In this document: positions 16,784-26,822 of the stretch, piece after piece
Position numbering within the stretch: the first letter of the stretch is position 1
How the letters are laid out: each line of letters starts with the position of its first letter
Assembly: GCA_016342455.1 (NCBI GenBank)
Contig: JAEIOE010000005.1
Location: 1 to 64,000, forward strand
Direction of reading: 5' to 3'
DNA: 64,000 nucleotides
Source of the DNA: Mycoplasmatota bacterium
Lineage (GTDB): Bacteria; Bacillota_I; Bacilli_A; Izemoplasmatales; Hujiaoplasmataceae
Notes under the pieces: generated by a model
Told to the model about the DNA's origin: nothing
Database searches by the model: none
Seen by the model: only the letters and a program-made list of their open reading frames with translations
Translations under genes and position numbers: made by a program

Positions 16784-16912
16784 AAAAAAAAGTCTAGAAA
16801 ATGTCTAAACTTGATTAAGTGTAACTTAGATTTATGAACCATCAAAGAGAGGAGAGAAGTTCGAAAAAAATCTTAAGTTGTTTCAGTTTGAGTCCTACTA
16901 CAAAAACAAACC
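16784..16912 (-). ncRNA. Candidate small RNA with CU-rich anti-ribosome-site loop
   Basis: On the minus strand TTGACT (16946-16941), a 16-base spacer and TAAAAT (16924-16919) form a promoter. About 125 bases later comes a terminator: AGTTTAGA and TCTAGACT (16811-16791) pair completely only on this strand, through a G-U wobble, and a U-run follows (16790-16784). Between them 16879-16868 pairs with 16833-16823 and GAAC with GGTTC, presenting the loop CUUCUCUCCUCUCU (16859-16846), complementary to AGGAGAG-type ribosome sites. No open frame of note. This layout is that of Gram-positive trans-acting sRNAs. The stretch 16659-17041 holds nothing else. Confidence 0.5.
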
Positions 16913-17041
16913 GTATATATTTTACACAATTAAAATAAAAAGTCAACACTTTTGTTCTTGAAAATTTAAAATATATTTTTAAGTTTCATAAATAGGAAAA
17001 CTGTTTAGAACTATTAATGTAAAAAATGCGTCTTAATGCGG

Positions 17042-17548
17042 CTATTTATTAAGGTTTTTCAAGTGATTTAGCATAAACAATTCTCTTTCTGTCCAATGGT
17101 AATTATTTCCTAATTTTAATCTTTCTTCGTTTGTCTTTATCGCTTCATCAATACTCACCCAACTTGGAATGAACCCAAGTTCAAGTTCATAAGTGCTTAA
17201 ATCTTGAGCCTTAAAAGAATTAGTTATATCACAGAGATAATAAATACTTCTCATTGAAAAAACTTCGTCTGCTATATATTTGTCTGGATAGAATTGGTCA
17301 GTATACCCAATACATTCTTTTACTTCACTGATGGTAGCTCCAGCTTCTTCTAAAACTTCCCTTTTTAATGCTTCTATGAATGTTTCATTATCTTCAACTC
17401 CACCACCAGGGAATTTGTATTCGGAGTTGTTTTTCACATAGATTAAAAGAATTTTATTTCCATTTTGTATCACAGCTCTAGTAGCCGTTCTTTTAATCTC
17501 AGTCTTAGATTTATCTGCTCTAGTATCAAACACTTTTATTAATTCCAT
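17042..17548 (-). CDS. NUDIX hydrolase
   Basis: The start ATG at 17548 has a GGAGG site five bases upstream. The 168-residue protein contains the complete Nudix box GGVEDNETFIEALKREVLEE followed by AG, which binds Mg2+ and cleaves nucleoside-diphosphate-X bonds. The FPGGG preceding it and the YTDQFYPDKY loop fit the ADP-ribose/NADH or mutT-like classes, but substrate cannot be told. Divergent from the aldehyde dehydrogenase gene. Confidence 0.9.
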   Translation of the reverse strand: MELIKVFDTRADKSKTEIKRTATRAVIQNGNKILLIYVKNNSEYKFPGGGVEDNETFIEALKREVLEEAGATISEVKECIGYTDQFYPDKYIADEVFSMRSIYYLCDITNSFKAQDLSTYELELGFIPSWVSIDEAIKTNEERLKLGNNYHWTERELFMLNHLKNLNK

Positions 17549-17659
17549 AATTACCTCCAAGTATATAAAAATTATATCATAATCAGATAAATAATTTTCA
17601 TAATCTTATAAGTGCTATTATATGATAAAATAGAAGTAATAAAGGAACAGAGGTGTATT

Positions 17660-19030
17660 ATGGAAATTTCTAATTTAATCAAAATGCAAAGAATGTTTTA
17701 CTTTACAAACGAAACTTTAGATATTTCTTTTAGAAGAAAACAACTTAAAAAACTAAAGGAAACAATAAAGTTTTACGAAGATGATTTAAAAGAAGCTTTG
17801 CTTTTAGACTTAGGGAAAAGTGGAGCGGAAAGTTATTTAACTGAAATTGGTATTACTCTAAAAGAAATATCGTTTATGGAAAAGCATTTAAAAAAATTGA
17901 TGAAAAATAGAAGAGTAGGTACTTCTATTAAAGATTTTCCTGCCAAGAGTTATATTTCTCCACACCCTTATGGCGTTGTTTTAGTCATGAGCCCTTGGAA
18001 CTATCCAGTTATGTTATCATTTTGTCCATTAATAGGAGCGATAGCTGCTGGGAACACTTGTGTGTTAAAACCAAGTGAGTATAGTATTTACACAACTAAA
18101 GTCATAGACAAAATAATAAAAGAGTCCTTTGATTCTAACTATGTTGCTTGTGTTACTGGTGGCATTTCAGTTAGTCAAGAAATCTTGAATCAAAAATATG
18201 ATTATATATTCTATACAGGCGGTAAAGTAGTAGGACGTATCGTAATGGAAAAAGCTGCCAAACACTTAACAGCTATTAGTCTTGAATTAGGTGGAAAGAG
18301 TCCTTGTATTGTCGATGAAACAGCGAATATCAAAATCGCAGCCAAAAGAATTGCTTTTGGTAAATACTTAAATGCCGGACAAACTTGTGTTGCTCCTGAT
18401 TACTTGTATATCCATGAGTCAATTAAGGATGAGTTCTTAGAACAATTTGAATTGGCAATAAATGAGTTGTTTACGAGTAAGCCATTTGAATCTGAAAATT
18501 ATGGGAAAATAATTAATCAAAGACATTTTGATCGTTTATCAGAACTTCTAAAAGATCAATTTGTGTTAATTGGTGGAACCATAGATTCTAAATCATTAAA
18601 AATTTCTCCAACAGTTCTTGGAGAGATAACTGCAACTAATAAAATAATGGAAGAAGAGATTTTCGGACCAATCTTACCATTATTAACTTATAGCAATATT
18701 GATGATGTAATAAATTACATAAACCAAAACCCAAGTCCTTTGGCATTGTATCTTTTTACAAGTAAAAAACAAATAGAAAACAAAGTATTAAAAAGTTGTA
18801 ATTTCGGTGGTGGTTGTATTAATGATACTGTGATGCACGTTGCTAGTGAAACCTTACCATTTGGTGGAGTAGGTGAAAGTGGCATGGGTAACTATCACGG
18901 AAGAGCTAGTTTTGAAACATTCTCACATTACCGTAGTATTATGAGAAAAGAAACTTGGTTAGATTTACCAATTCGTTATGCTCCGTATACAAAGATTAAA
19001 AATAAAATAGTGAAGTTGTTTTTGAGGTAA
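17660..19030 (+). CDS. Aldehyde dehydrogenase, class 3/fatty-aldehyde type
   Basis: ATG 17660 with AGAGGTG upstream is preferred to the in-frame ATG at 17612. The 456-residue product lacks the N-terminal extension of class 1/2 enzymes and has the class 3 pattern: MSPWNYPVMLSFCPL for NAD(P) binding, Glu209 in LELGGKSPC and catalytic Cys243 in NAGQTCVAPDY, then EEIFGPILP and PFGGVGESGMGNYHG. It oxidises medium or long aldehydes to acids. The C-terminus is mildly hydrophobic and basic, as in membrane-associated relatives. The next gene starts one base later. Confidence 0.92.
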   Translation: MEISNLIKMQRMFYFTNETLDISFRRKQLKKLKETIKFYEDDLKEALLLDLGKSGAESYLTEIGITLKEISFMEKHLKKLMKNRRVGTSIKDFPAKSYISPHPYGVVLVMSPWNYPVMLSFCPLIGAIAAGNTCVLKPSEYSIYTTKVIDKIIKESFDSNYVACVTGGISVSQEILNQKYDYIFYTGGKVVGRIVMEKAAKHLTAISLELGGKSPCIVDETANIKIAAKRIAFGKYLNAGQTCVAPDYLYIHESIKDEFLEQFELAINELFTSKPFESENYGKIINQRHFDRLSELLKDQFVLIGGTIDSKSLKISPTVLGEITATNKIMEEEIFGPILPLLTYSNIDDVINYINQNPSPLALYLFTSKKQIENKVLKSCNFGGGCINDTVMHVASETLPFGGVGESGMGNYHGRASFETFSHYRSIMRKETWLDLPIRYAPYTKIKNKIVKLFLR

Positions 19031-19031
19031 T

Positions 19032-20069
19032 ATGATGAATATACCTAAAACAAGAGATGTATTGGATACACCTGATAAATTAGTGAATGACTGCGGAGAT
19101 GCTAATTTTGGAGCTTTTAATCGTTCGTTTTGCAATTTTAATTTTAGTAATTTTAAAAGTTGTTCTAAAATAAGAAGTTGGCTCAACAAACAAAGATTAA
19201 CTGAATGGGAAGCTGTTGAGGTTGTAAGTGATTTGGGAGCTTTCTTAACGGTGGTTTATCATTTTGGGATTATGAATATCCATAAAACAATCTTCTTTAA
19301 TAAGAAAACAGAAGAACTATTAGTATGGGATGATTTAGTACTCTTTAGGAATAAATCAATAGTAGCTAAAAACCTAATGGATTCAAATCAATCTATCTTT
19401 GATACAAAGCATTCCAAAACTGTAATCACAAATAATTATGAGAAGAATGCAGCTGCTTGCAGTGGACATTCTAAAGATAAGAAAAATGGTGAAATTGATT
19501 TTGATTTTCAATTAACTAGAATATCAAAACCATCCATTGTATCTATTCCTTTAAAAAACACCTATCCTGTTTATACTGAAAAAGACTTATTTACTTTCAA
19601 AGGATCGATAAAAGTAAATGGAGTGGAGATGTTTGATGATAAATCAATAGCTATTATAGATGACCATAGAGGATTTTATCCTAGAAAGTCCGGTTATGAT
19701 TGGTTAACATTCTTTGGATATCATAATGAAGAACCATTTGGTTTGAATCTAACCGACTTTTTATTAAATGAAAGACAAGAAGACTTTAATGAAAATGGAT
19801 ACTGGGATAAGTTAGGATTTCATGCTTTACCAAACGCTACATTTACTTGTAGTAAAACGAAGAAACATATCGTTGATGAATCCGGCACTATTGATTTAAC
19901 TTATGAAATTATTAAAACCCATAAAGTTTCAATGAATATTTTATTATTTAGAATAGACTATAAACTTAATTTTGGCAAACTAAATGGTTTTATAACGAAC
20001 ACTGCTGGAGAGAAGATTATATTTAAGGATGAACTCAGTTTAGCTGAGTATAGATATACAATTTTGTAA
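19032..20069 (+). CDS. DUF2804 family protein
   Basis: The 345-residue protein matches the DUF2804 pattern: an N-terminal GDANFGAFNRSF block, central beta sandwich, and IIDDHRGFYPRKSGYDWLTF with FGLNLTD, reminiscent of lipocalin/AttH-like lipid-binding folds. GAGG lies before ATG 19032. It is tightly coupled to the aldehyde dehydrogenase (1-base gap) and to the YedK gene, suggesting a role near lipid-aldehyde metabolism; that is inferred from position. Confidence 0.8.
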   Translation: MMNIPKTRDVLDTPDKLVNDCGDANFGAFNRSFCNFNFSNFKSCSKIRSWLNKQRLTEWEAVEVVSDLGAFLTVVYHFGIMNIHKTIFFNKKTEELLVWDDLVLFRNKSIVAKNLMDSNQSIFDTKHSKTVITNNYEKNAAACSGHSKDKKNGEIDFDFQLTRISKPSIVSIPLKNTYPVYTEKDLFTFKGSIKVNGVEMFDDKSIAIIDDHRGFYPRKSGYDWLTFFGYHNEEPFGLNLTDFLLNERQEDFNENGYWDKLGFHALPNATFTCSKTKKHIVDESGTIDLTYEIIKTHKVSMNILLFRIDYKLNFGKLNGFITNTAGEKIIFKDELSLAEYRYTIL

Positions 20070-20079
20070 GGAGATAGCT

Positions 20080-20772
20080 ATGTGTGGTAGATATGGTATT
20101 TCAGTAACAAAAAAGGAACTGAAAGATTATCTAGGAGAACATTATAATATTGATGTACTAGATGAAAACATCATAGTACCTCAATACAATATCGCTCCTG
20201 GACAAAACGTGGTATCATTGATAAATGACGGTACGAAATATAGAGTAGGTCTTTTAAAATGGGGCTTTGTTCCTCCTTGGTCAAAAGATGAGTCTGTTGG
20301 TTATAAAATGATTAATGCAAGATCAGAAACCGTTAAAGAAAAACCAGCATTCAAAAAATCTTTTTGTCAAAAAAGATGTGTGATCATTGCAGATGGTTTT
20401 TTTGAATGGTATCGAACAACTTCAACGAAAACTCCATATTATTTCTATCTTAAAAACAACAACATTTTTGGCTTTGCAGGTTTGTATACTGTCTTCTTAA
20501 GAGAAGATGGTTCTAAAGTATATACTTGCACCATAATCACAACGAAAGCAAATAGTCTAATGGAAGGCATTCATGACAGAATGCCTGTGATTCTAAACGA
20601 AGTCACAGCGAAACAATGGCTAAACCCTAGTTTAAGTGATTCAGCTACCTTAGAAAAAATACTTGTTCAGTATGATCCAAAAGAAATGGCTTTTCATCAA
20701 GTATCTTCTAGGGTCAATAAAACATCGAATAATGATAAAGAGATTATTAGGAAAATTATTTTAGAAGAATAA
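20080..20772 (+). CDS. yedK: SOS-response-associated peptidase / abasic-site protein (YedK/HMCES)
   Basis: MCGRYGIS gives the catalytic Cys2 exposed after Met removal; NARSET, DGFFEWY and HDRMPVIL supply the Asn, Glu and His of the SRAP active site. These proteins form a thiazolidine crosslink with abasic sites in single-stranded DNA and so shield them. 230 residues is the standard length. AAGGAG precedes ATG 20080, ten bases after the DUF2804 stop. Confidence 0.95.
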   Translation: MCGRYGISVTKKELKDYLGEHYNIDVLDENIIVPQYNIAPGQNVVSLINDGTKYRVGLLKWGFVPPWSKDESVGYKMINARSETVKEKPAFKKSFCQKRCVIIADGFFEWYRTTSTKTPYYFYLKNNNIFGFAGLYTVFLREDGSKVYTCTIITTKANSLMEGIHDRMPVILNEVTAKQWLNPSLSDSATLEKILVQYDPKEMAFHQVSSRVNKTSNNDKEIIRKIILEE

Positions 20773-20914
20773 AATAATGTACCATTCAATATTTCTTTTG
20801 AATATCATATCCAAATTTGTTAAAATAAGAAGATATTTACTAAAAGAAAACCATAATGCGAGCAAAATATAGATAATATGTTATTATATTAGTAAATTTT
20901 ACTAGGAGAAAAAA

Positions 20915-22240
20915 ATGACGGAAAAGAATTTTTTTACGAAATTGCCATATTTAATTTTCATAAGTATTCTAACCTTTTTCTTTTGGTATAAAGGCTTAGA
21001 ATCAATAGGTTTCACACTCTTTTTAGTGGTGTGTTTCTTTATATTGATATTCTTTAAAAATACAATTCATATAATTCCGTTTTTATTTAATGCGATGTTT
21101 ATGATAAGTCAAACCGAATGGGATGTAAATCTAATTCCACTATATATATATGCCACACCAGTCGTTATGATTTTAGGGATGGTTATTCATGCCATTCGTT
21201 TTAAAGTCAATCTATTTCGTGGTAAATTTATGCTAGGAATTGCGCTATATGGTGTAGCGATGATTGCCTCTACTATTGTAAATACTGAAGTAATCAACTT
21301 AAATACAATACTGTTAATATTCGTTGCGATATTCTTTGTTTTGCTGTATGGCTTTTTTGCTAATACCATACAAGGAGACAATCAGTTATATCTAATCAGA
21401 GTGATGGTTATTTTAGGTCTTTTAATTTCTTTTGAAGTGTTTGCTTTCTATCTTCAAATATATTTAAACGAAGGATCTCAAGCTGTTCACTTTGCTTTAG
21501 AACATAAAGAAATAGATCTTGGTTGGGGTATATCTAATTTTATAGCTACTTACCTGATTATGTTTATAGCAGCTATTACTTACTTCGTCAAAAAATATAA
21601 ATTGCATATCTTTTGGATTGTTCTAGCTTTATTTGAAATTTCTATGTTGCTGTTCACATTATCGAGAGCTGGTATATTAGCCTTCTTGGGAACTTCAGTA
21701 TTCTTAATCCTATATATGTTTATCAAGTATGACCATAAATTAGCGCTTTTGCTAAATCTGTTTTTAGGGGTATTAGTGTTTGCAGGAATTATTTATCTTA
21801 CAAGAAGTTATTTTATAATTGTTATAGAAAGATTTGAATCCAGAATGTTAGATGATACAGGGCGTATTGAGTTATGGAAAGAAGCTATCGTTATCATAAA
21901 ATCTAATCCTGTATTTGGAAAAGGAGTTTTTGCTAGAGCTGTTGCTGAAAATGAACTTAGAATGTTCCATAACACCATATTGCATACCTTAGCTTGCTTT
22001 GGTGCAATTGGGGGATTAGCTTTGGTTATTCAATTTATATCTATATTAAGAATCTTCTTCTATAAATTTAATCAAGAAAAAGCAATATTATTGATTGCTT
22101 TAATTGGTGCGAACATTCATGGTATGGTTGATAATGTATATTTAATGCCACAGTATATGATTTTAATGTTTGTAATAATAGCAGTTGTTGAAAATGCTGG
22201 CAAGATAGATAAACTAAGAGAAGAACTGAGAGTAGGTTAA
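20915..22240 (+). CDS. O-antigen ligase-like (Wzy_C) membrane protein
   Basis: A 441-residue polytopic protein with about 11-12 membrane helices. The large loop between late helices carries SRAGILAFLG, then a loop with RIELWKEAIVIIKSNPVFGKG and HNTILHTLACFGAIGG, the signature of the O-antigen ligase/polymerase family. In a single-membrane cell it more likely polymerises or attaches a surface glycan. No glycan cluster adjoins it, so the substrate is open. Confidence 0.85.
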   Translation: MTEKNFFTKLPYLIFISILTFFFWYKGLESIGFTLFLVVCFFILIFFKNTIHIIPFLFNAMFMISQTEWDVNLIPLYIYATPVVMILGMVIHAIRFKVNLFRGKFMLGIALYGVAMIASTIVNTEVINLNTILLIFVAIFFVLLYGFFANTIQGDNQLYLIRVMVILGLLISFEVFAFYLQIYLNEGSQAVHFALEHKEIDLGWGISNFIATYLIMFIAAITYFVKKYKLHIFWIVLALFEISMLLFTLSRAGILAFLGTSVFLILYMFIKYDHKLALLLNLFLGVLVFAGIIYLTRSYFIIVIERFESRMLDDTGRIELWKEAIVIIKSNPVFGKGVFARAVAENELRMFHNTILHTLACFGAIGGLALVIQFISILRIFFYKFNQEKAILLIALIGANIHGMVDNVYLMPQYMILMFVIIAVVENAGKIDKLREELRVG

Positions 22241-22246
22241 TGTTAT

Positions 22247-23152
22247 ATGAAATCTGAAAAAAGAATGTTTATATCTTTTTTATTAAATTTTTTCTTTACT
22301 ATTATTGAGTTTATTGGTGGTATTATAACAAATTCGGTAGCTTTAATAAGTGATAGTATTCATGATTTAGGAGATTCAATATCAATAGGTATTGCTATTT
22401 TCTTAGAACGTAAATCTAAACAAAGACCAGATAAAATATATACTTATGGATATCGAAGGTTTTCTTTATTAGGAGCTTTAATATCATCTATGATCTTAGT
22501 TTTTGGTTCTACTTTTGTTGTGATAGAGAGTATTCAGCGTTTAATGCACCCTGAATCCATTAACTCTGAACTGTTGATCTATTTTGCAATATTTGGGGTA
22601 ATCGTAAATGGTTTAGCTGCTTTTAATATTTCAAAAGGAAAGTCATTGAATGAAAAAGCAATTAGTTTACATCTCTTAGAAGATGTAATTGGTTGGCTTG
22701 CTTTATTGATAGGTGCGATTATTATGCACTTTACGGATATTCTAGCAATTGACGCTTTGTTATCATTGTTATTTACAATATGGATTCTATATCATGTATT
22801 TAAAAATATGAAAAACGTATTTAAGGTATTATTAGAAAGAGCACCAAGTGGATTTGATATTTCTGCAATCGAGAAAAAACTTTCAAATATAAAACATGTT
22901 TTGGAAGTCCATCATCTCCATTTATGGTCTTTAGAAGGTGAAACGCCTTTGATAACGGTACATGCTTTGCTTGAAAACAAACTAAGTCAAGATACCATTA
23001 CAGATGTTCAAAATAAACTGATTAAAATTTTGAGTGATTTTGGCATAGAACATAGTACTGTGCAGATAGAATTTAAAAATACTGATTGTATTAACGAAGA
23101 ATGCCTAAGCAATAAACCCCTAGATATAGGCAAGCATCACCATAACCATTAA
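22247..23152 (+). CDS. Cation diffusion facilitator (Zn/Mn/Fe efflux)
   Basis: The 301-residue protein has six membrane helices with the CDF metal site: DSIHDLGDS in helix II (H-x3-D) and HLLEDVIGW in helix V (H-x3-D), the arrangement of zinc-type CDF exporters. A cytosolic ferredoxin-like C-terminal domain follows (HVLEVHHLHLWSLEGE), and the protein ends in a His-rich GKHHHNH tail that may bind metal. Starts seven bases after the previous stop; proton-driven efflux of divalent cations expected. Confidence 0.93.
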   Translation: MKSEKRMFISFLLNFFFTIIEFIGGIITNSVALISDSIHDLGDSISIGIAIFLERKSKQRPDKIYTYGYRRFSLLGALISSMILVFGSTFVVIESIQRLMHPESINSELLIYFAIFGVIVNGLAAFNISKGKSLNEKAISLHLLEDVIGWLALLIGAIIMHFTDILAIDALLSLLFTIWILYHVFKNMKNVFKVLLERAPSGFDISAIEKKLSNIKHVLEVHHLHLWSLEGETPLITVHALLENKLSQDTITDVQNKLIKILSDFGIEHSTVQIEFKNTDCINEECLSNKPLDIGKHHHNH

Positions 23153-23179
23153 AAAAAAATTAAAAAATAATACAAAATT

Positions 23180-23261
23180 ATTGTGTTTTACACATAAAGG
23201 TGATATTATATTAATGTGTAAAGCACAATTATTTTTTTATCATTAAACTGTGTATAACACA
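23180..23261 (+). promoter_or_regulatory. Triple operator and promoter of the PadR operon
   Basis: ATTGTGTTTTACACAT (23180-23195) and ATGTGTAAAGCACAAT (23214-23229) are inverted copies differing at one base; a third palindrome, TGTGTATAACACA, sits at 23249-23261, directly before the ribosome site. TTGTGT, 17 bases and TATTAT form a promoter inside the first pair. The spacing suits autorepression by the PadR protein encoded next. Confidence 0.7.
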
Positions 23262-23276
23262 AAAAGGAGTGGTTTG

Positions 23277-23593
23277 ATGAATTCACAATTCAAGAAAGGG
23301 ATAATTGAAATCTGTGTTCTCAAAATCATGGAAGAAAAAGATCTTTGTGGTTTCGATGTTATAGAACGATTATCAAAAGAAGTTCCAGTCAATGAGAATA
23401 CAATCTATCCATTACTAAGGAGGCTAACGAAACAAGGTTACTTTGAAACCTACAAAGTTCCATCTCCAGTAGGAGCACCTAAAAAGTATTATAAGATTAC
23501 AAATGATGGTGAAGAGAGATTAGATGAAAATTTGAAAGAGTGGAAACAGTTTTTTAAAGGAGTATTTAGAATTTTGGAAGGGGATGGTTCTCG

Positions 23594-23597
<4 letters not shown>
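23277..23597 (+). CDS. PadR-family transcriptional regulator
   Basis: ATG 23277 follows AAGGAG; a longer start would run through the operator. The 106 residues form a winged helix (FKKGIIEICVLKIMEEKDLCGFDVIE, then NTIYPLLRRLTKQGYF and KKYYKIT) followed by a short C-terminal helix, the small PadR class. Its stop overlaps the start of the next gene by 4 bases, the usual PadR/HAAS pairing, where the regulator controls an envelope-stress membrane protein. Three palindromes upstream are likely its own operators. Confidence 0.93.
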
Positions 23598-24802
<1,205 letters not shown>

Positions 24803-24806
24803 AAAT

Positions 24807-24834
24807 AAAGCGGCTAATTTAAAAGCCGCTTTTT
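24807..24834 (+). terminator. Terminator of the PadR operon
   Basis: AAAGCGGCT pairs with AGCCGCTTT ahead of a T-run. Confidence 0.85.
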
Positions 24835-24841
24835 CTATAAA

Positions 24842-24868
24842 AAAATGGAGATAATTAAATCTCCATTT
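24842..24868 (-). terminator. Minus-strand terminator overlapping its gene's end
   Basis: On the minus strand AAATGGAGAT and ATCTCCATTT pair and are followed by a U-run. The left arm encodes the last codons of the membrane protein that ends at 24855. Confidence 0.75.
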
Positions 24869-26135
24869 GTTCTTCGTTATCTACTTCAATTGATTGACCA
24901 TTATGGGAATTGTTTGTTCCATTACCTGGATTGGTAGTATTTGAGTTTGTTGAATTATGTCCTCGCTCAGTAGTATGTTCATCAGTTGTAACTTCTTCAG
25001 TACTTACAGTAGTAGTTATACTATTTCCATTTCCTTGACCCCTTGTTTTTTCGAAGTCATCTTCATTTGCTTTTATATAACCTTTTTCAAATCTGTTAGT
25101 TACGATTATATTTGTGTTATTAAAATTATATTGATATTTGTAATTGCCAGTTTCCGTATCAGCTACTAAATTTACTTTGAACTCTCCGTTTTCTGTATTG
25201 TTACCTTGTTTATAACTGTATTTCACTTGCATTTCTTGATTATCAAAGTTTTCAGTATTTCTTTCGAAATCTAATGTTAATTGATTATTTGATTTATTAG
25301 TAATTACCATTGAAGCAGTTATATTGTTTTTATAAGAATGGACGGTCACTTCACTTGAGTTAGATAAGCTATCATTCTTATATACTTGATAAGTAAATTT
25401 TTGTAAATTATCATTAGAAACATTCGTAACTTTAACGTATTGATTATTAGAAGTCTCGATTCGATATTGATAGTATAATGTTTCTCCATTTTGTATAACA
25501 GAACTTGAGAAACTATATTCTAAGTCATTATTGATCATAATACCATTGATCAAAACGTCACCATCTTGGTTTGTTTCTTTATTGTAATAAGCGCGGTAGA
25601 CTATTAAATTACCTGCTAGATCAGCTGCCTTATATTCAAAGGCGAAAGCATAATCTTGATTATCTGAATCGACATCGTTATATACATAGTTTTGTTCACT
25701 AGCAATTACTGTTTCAGCGAGATTTAAATAACTGTTGATTAACTCTATTTCGTCTTCAATAGAAGAACTGCTTTGACTTAATTCAGTAACAACATAATCA
25801 CTTTCAAAATAATTTAATTCGGATACTTCAGCTACATTTAATAAAGAAGCGGCTGAAACTGTTTGAAAACCGATTATTTCAGTTTCTGTTTCCAATGGAT
25901 TTGAATCATTTATAAGAGATAAATAGCCGAAATTATAAATCATTATTCCACTGACTAATATAAATAATGATGCAAAAGTATATGAAACAGCTCTTTTAAA
26001 ATTGAATGGAGTTCTTATTGTTTCAGGTTCGTAATCATCAATTTGAATAGAATCAATATTGATGCGATTGAAAACATCTGGCATTTCATTTAATGCTTGA
26101 TTTTTAATTTTCTGTAGCAAATCTTTCTTTTTCAT
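24855..26135 (-). CDS. Single-pass membrane protein, putative anti-sigma factor
   Basis: ATG 26135 has GAGGAG upstream (inside the end of the sigma gene); the GTG at 26144 would overlap that site. About 426 residues: a ~60-residue cytoplasmic part, one membrane helix (about 45-70, AVSYTFASLFILVSGIMIY), and a large beta-rich external region with many Asn/Thr, ending in a low-complexity Thr/Asn/Gly tail. Its start is 6 bases inside/after the sigma gene end, so translational coupling is likely. The layout fits an ECF sigma factor held by its membrane anti-sigma partner; no zinc motif is seen. Confidence 0.75.
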   Translation of the reverse strand: MKKKDLLQKIKNQALNEMPDVFNRINIDSIQIDDYEPETIRTPFNFKRAVSYTFASLFILVSGIMIYNFGYLSLINDSNPLETETEIIGFQTVSAASLLNVAEVSELNYFESDYVVTELSQSSSSIEDEIELINSYLNLAETVIASEQNYVYNDVDSDNQDYAFAFEYKAADLAGNLIVYRAYYNKETNQDGDVLINGIMINNDLEYSFSSSVIQNGETLYYQYRIETSNNQYVKVTNVSNDNLQKFTYQVYKNDSLSNSSEVTVHSYKNNITASMVITNKSNNQLTLDFERNTENFDNQEMQVKYSYKQGNNTENGEFKVNLVADTETGNYKYQYNFNNTNIIVTNRFEKGYIKANEDDFEKTRGQGNGNSITTTVSTEEVTTDEHTTERGHNSTNSNTTNPGNGTNNSHNGQSIEVDNEEQMEI

Positions 26136-26140
26136 AACTT

Positions 26141-26656
26141 TCACTCCTCTCCATAAGTGTTTTGAAGTTTCTTAATTGCTTTTTGATAAATCCATAAAAC
26201 AGTACCTATTGGTTTATCAATACTCAATGCAATATCTTTGAATTTTGCGTTCGATACGATCCTAAGCAAAACAACTTGTTTTTCTATTTCATCTAAGTCT
26301 TTAATCATATCAATTACTTCATAACTAGTATTTTCTTTTACAGTACCTTCATTTAGCTTATCACTAAGCTGTGGGTCGATAACAGTAACTCTTTTTTCTT
26401 TTCGATAATAGTCAAAAGCAGTATTTTTAGCAATTTGTATCAGCCAAGCATAGAAGTTTCTTCCTTTTTTATACTGTTTAATATACTTAATCATTTTCAT
26501 ATAAGTATCTTGCATCAGATCTTCAGTAGCTGCTTTATTGTTAACGATTGAGATTATCATAGAAAAAACACCTTTTTTAGTATTTTCATATACTATTCTA
26601 AAGGCTTCATCATCTTTTTCAATTAAGGCATCAACATATTGGTCATAGTTAACCAT
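26141..26656 (-). CDS. ECF-type RNA polymerase sigma factor
   Basis: 171 residues with sigma-70 region 2 (EDLMQDTYMKMIKYIKQY, FYAWLIQIAKNTAFDYYRKE) and region 4 (LDEIEKQVVLLRIVSNAKFK, IALSIDKPIGTVLWIYQKAI), without regions 1 and 3, the ECF arrangement. AAGGAG lies ahead of ATG 26656 and a TATAAT-like box about 25 bases further. Cotranscribed with the membrane protein downstream, its likely anti-sigma factor. The inducing stimulus is probably at the envelope. Confidence 0.93.
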   Translation of the reverse strand: MVNYDQYVDALIEKDDEAFRIVYENTKKGVFSMIISIVNNKAATEDLMQDTYMKMIKYIKQYKKGRNFYAWLIQIAKNTAFDYYRKEKRVTVIDPQLSDKLNEGTVKENTSYEVIDMIKDLDEIEKQVVLLRIVSNAKFKDIALSIDKPIGTVLWIYQKAIKKLQNTYGEE

Positions 26657-26822
26657 TATTTATCACTCCTTAGATTATATTATATCATATTGAAAGATTT
26701 GGAGCCCTTTAAAAAGTACTTTCATAATATATACGTGATGTAAGTTGTTTTTATTGGTGAATTTAAAAATAATGTAAAAAATATATGATATAATATTTCT
26801 AACTAACTTTATTGGAGAAACT

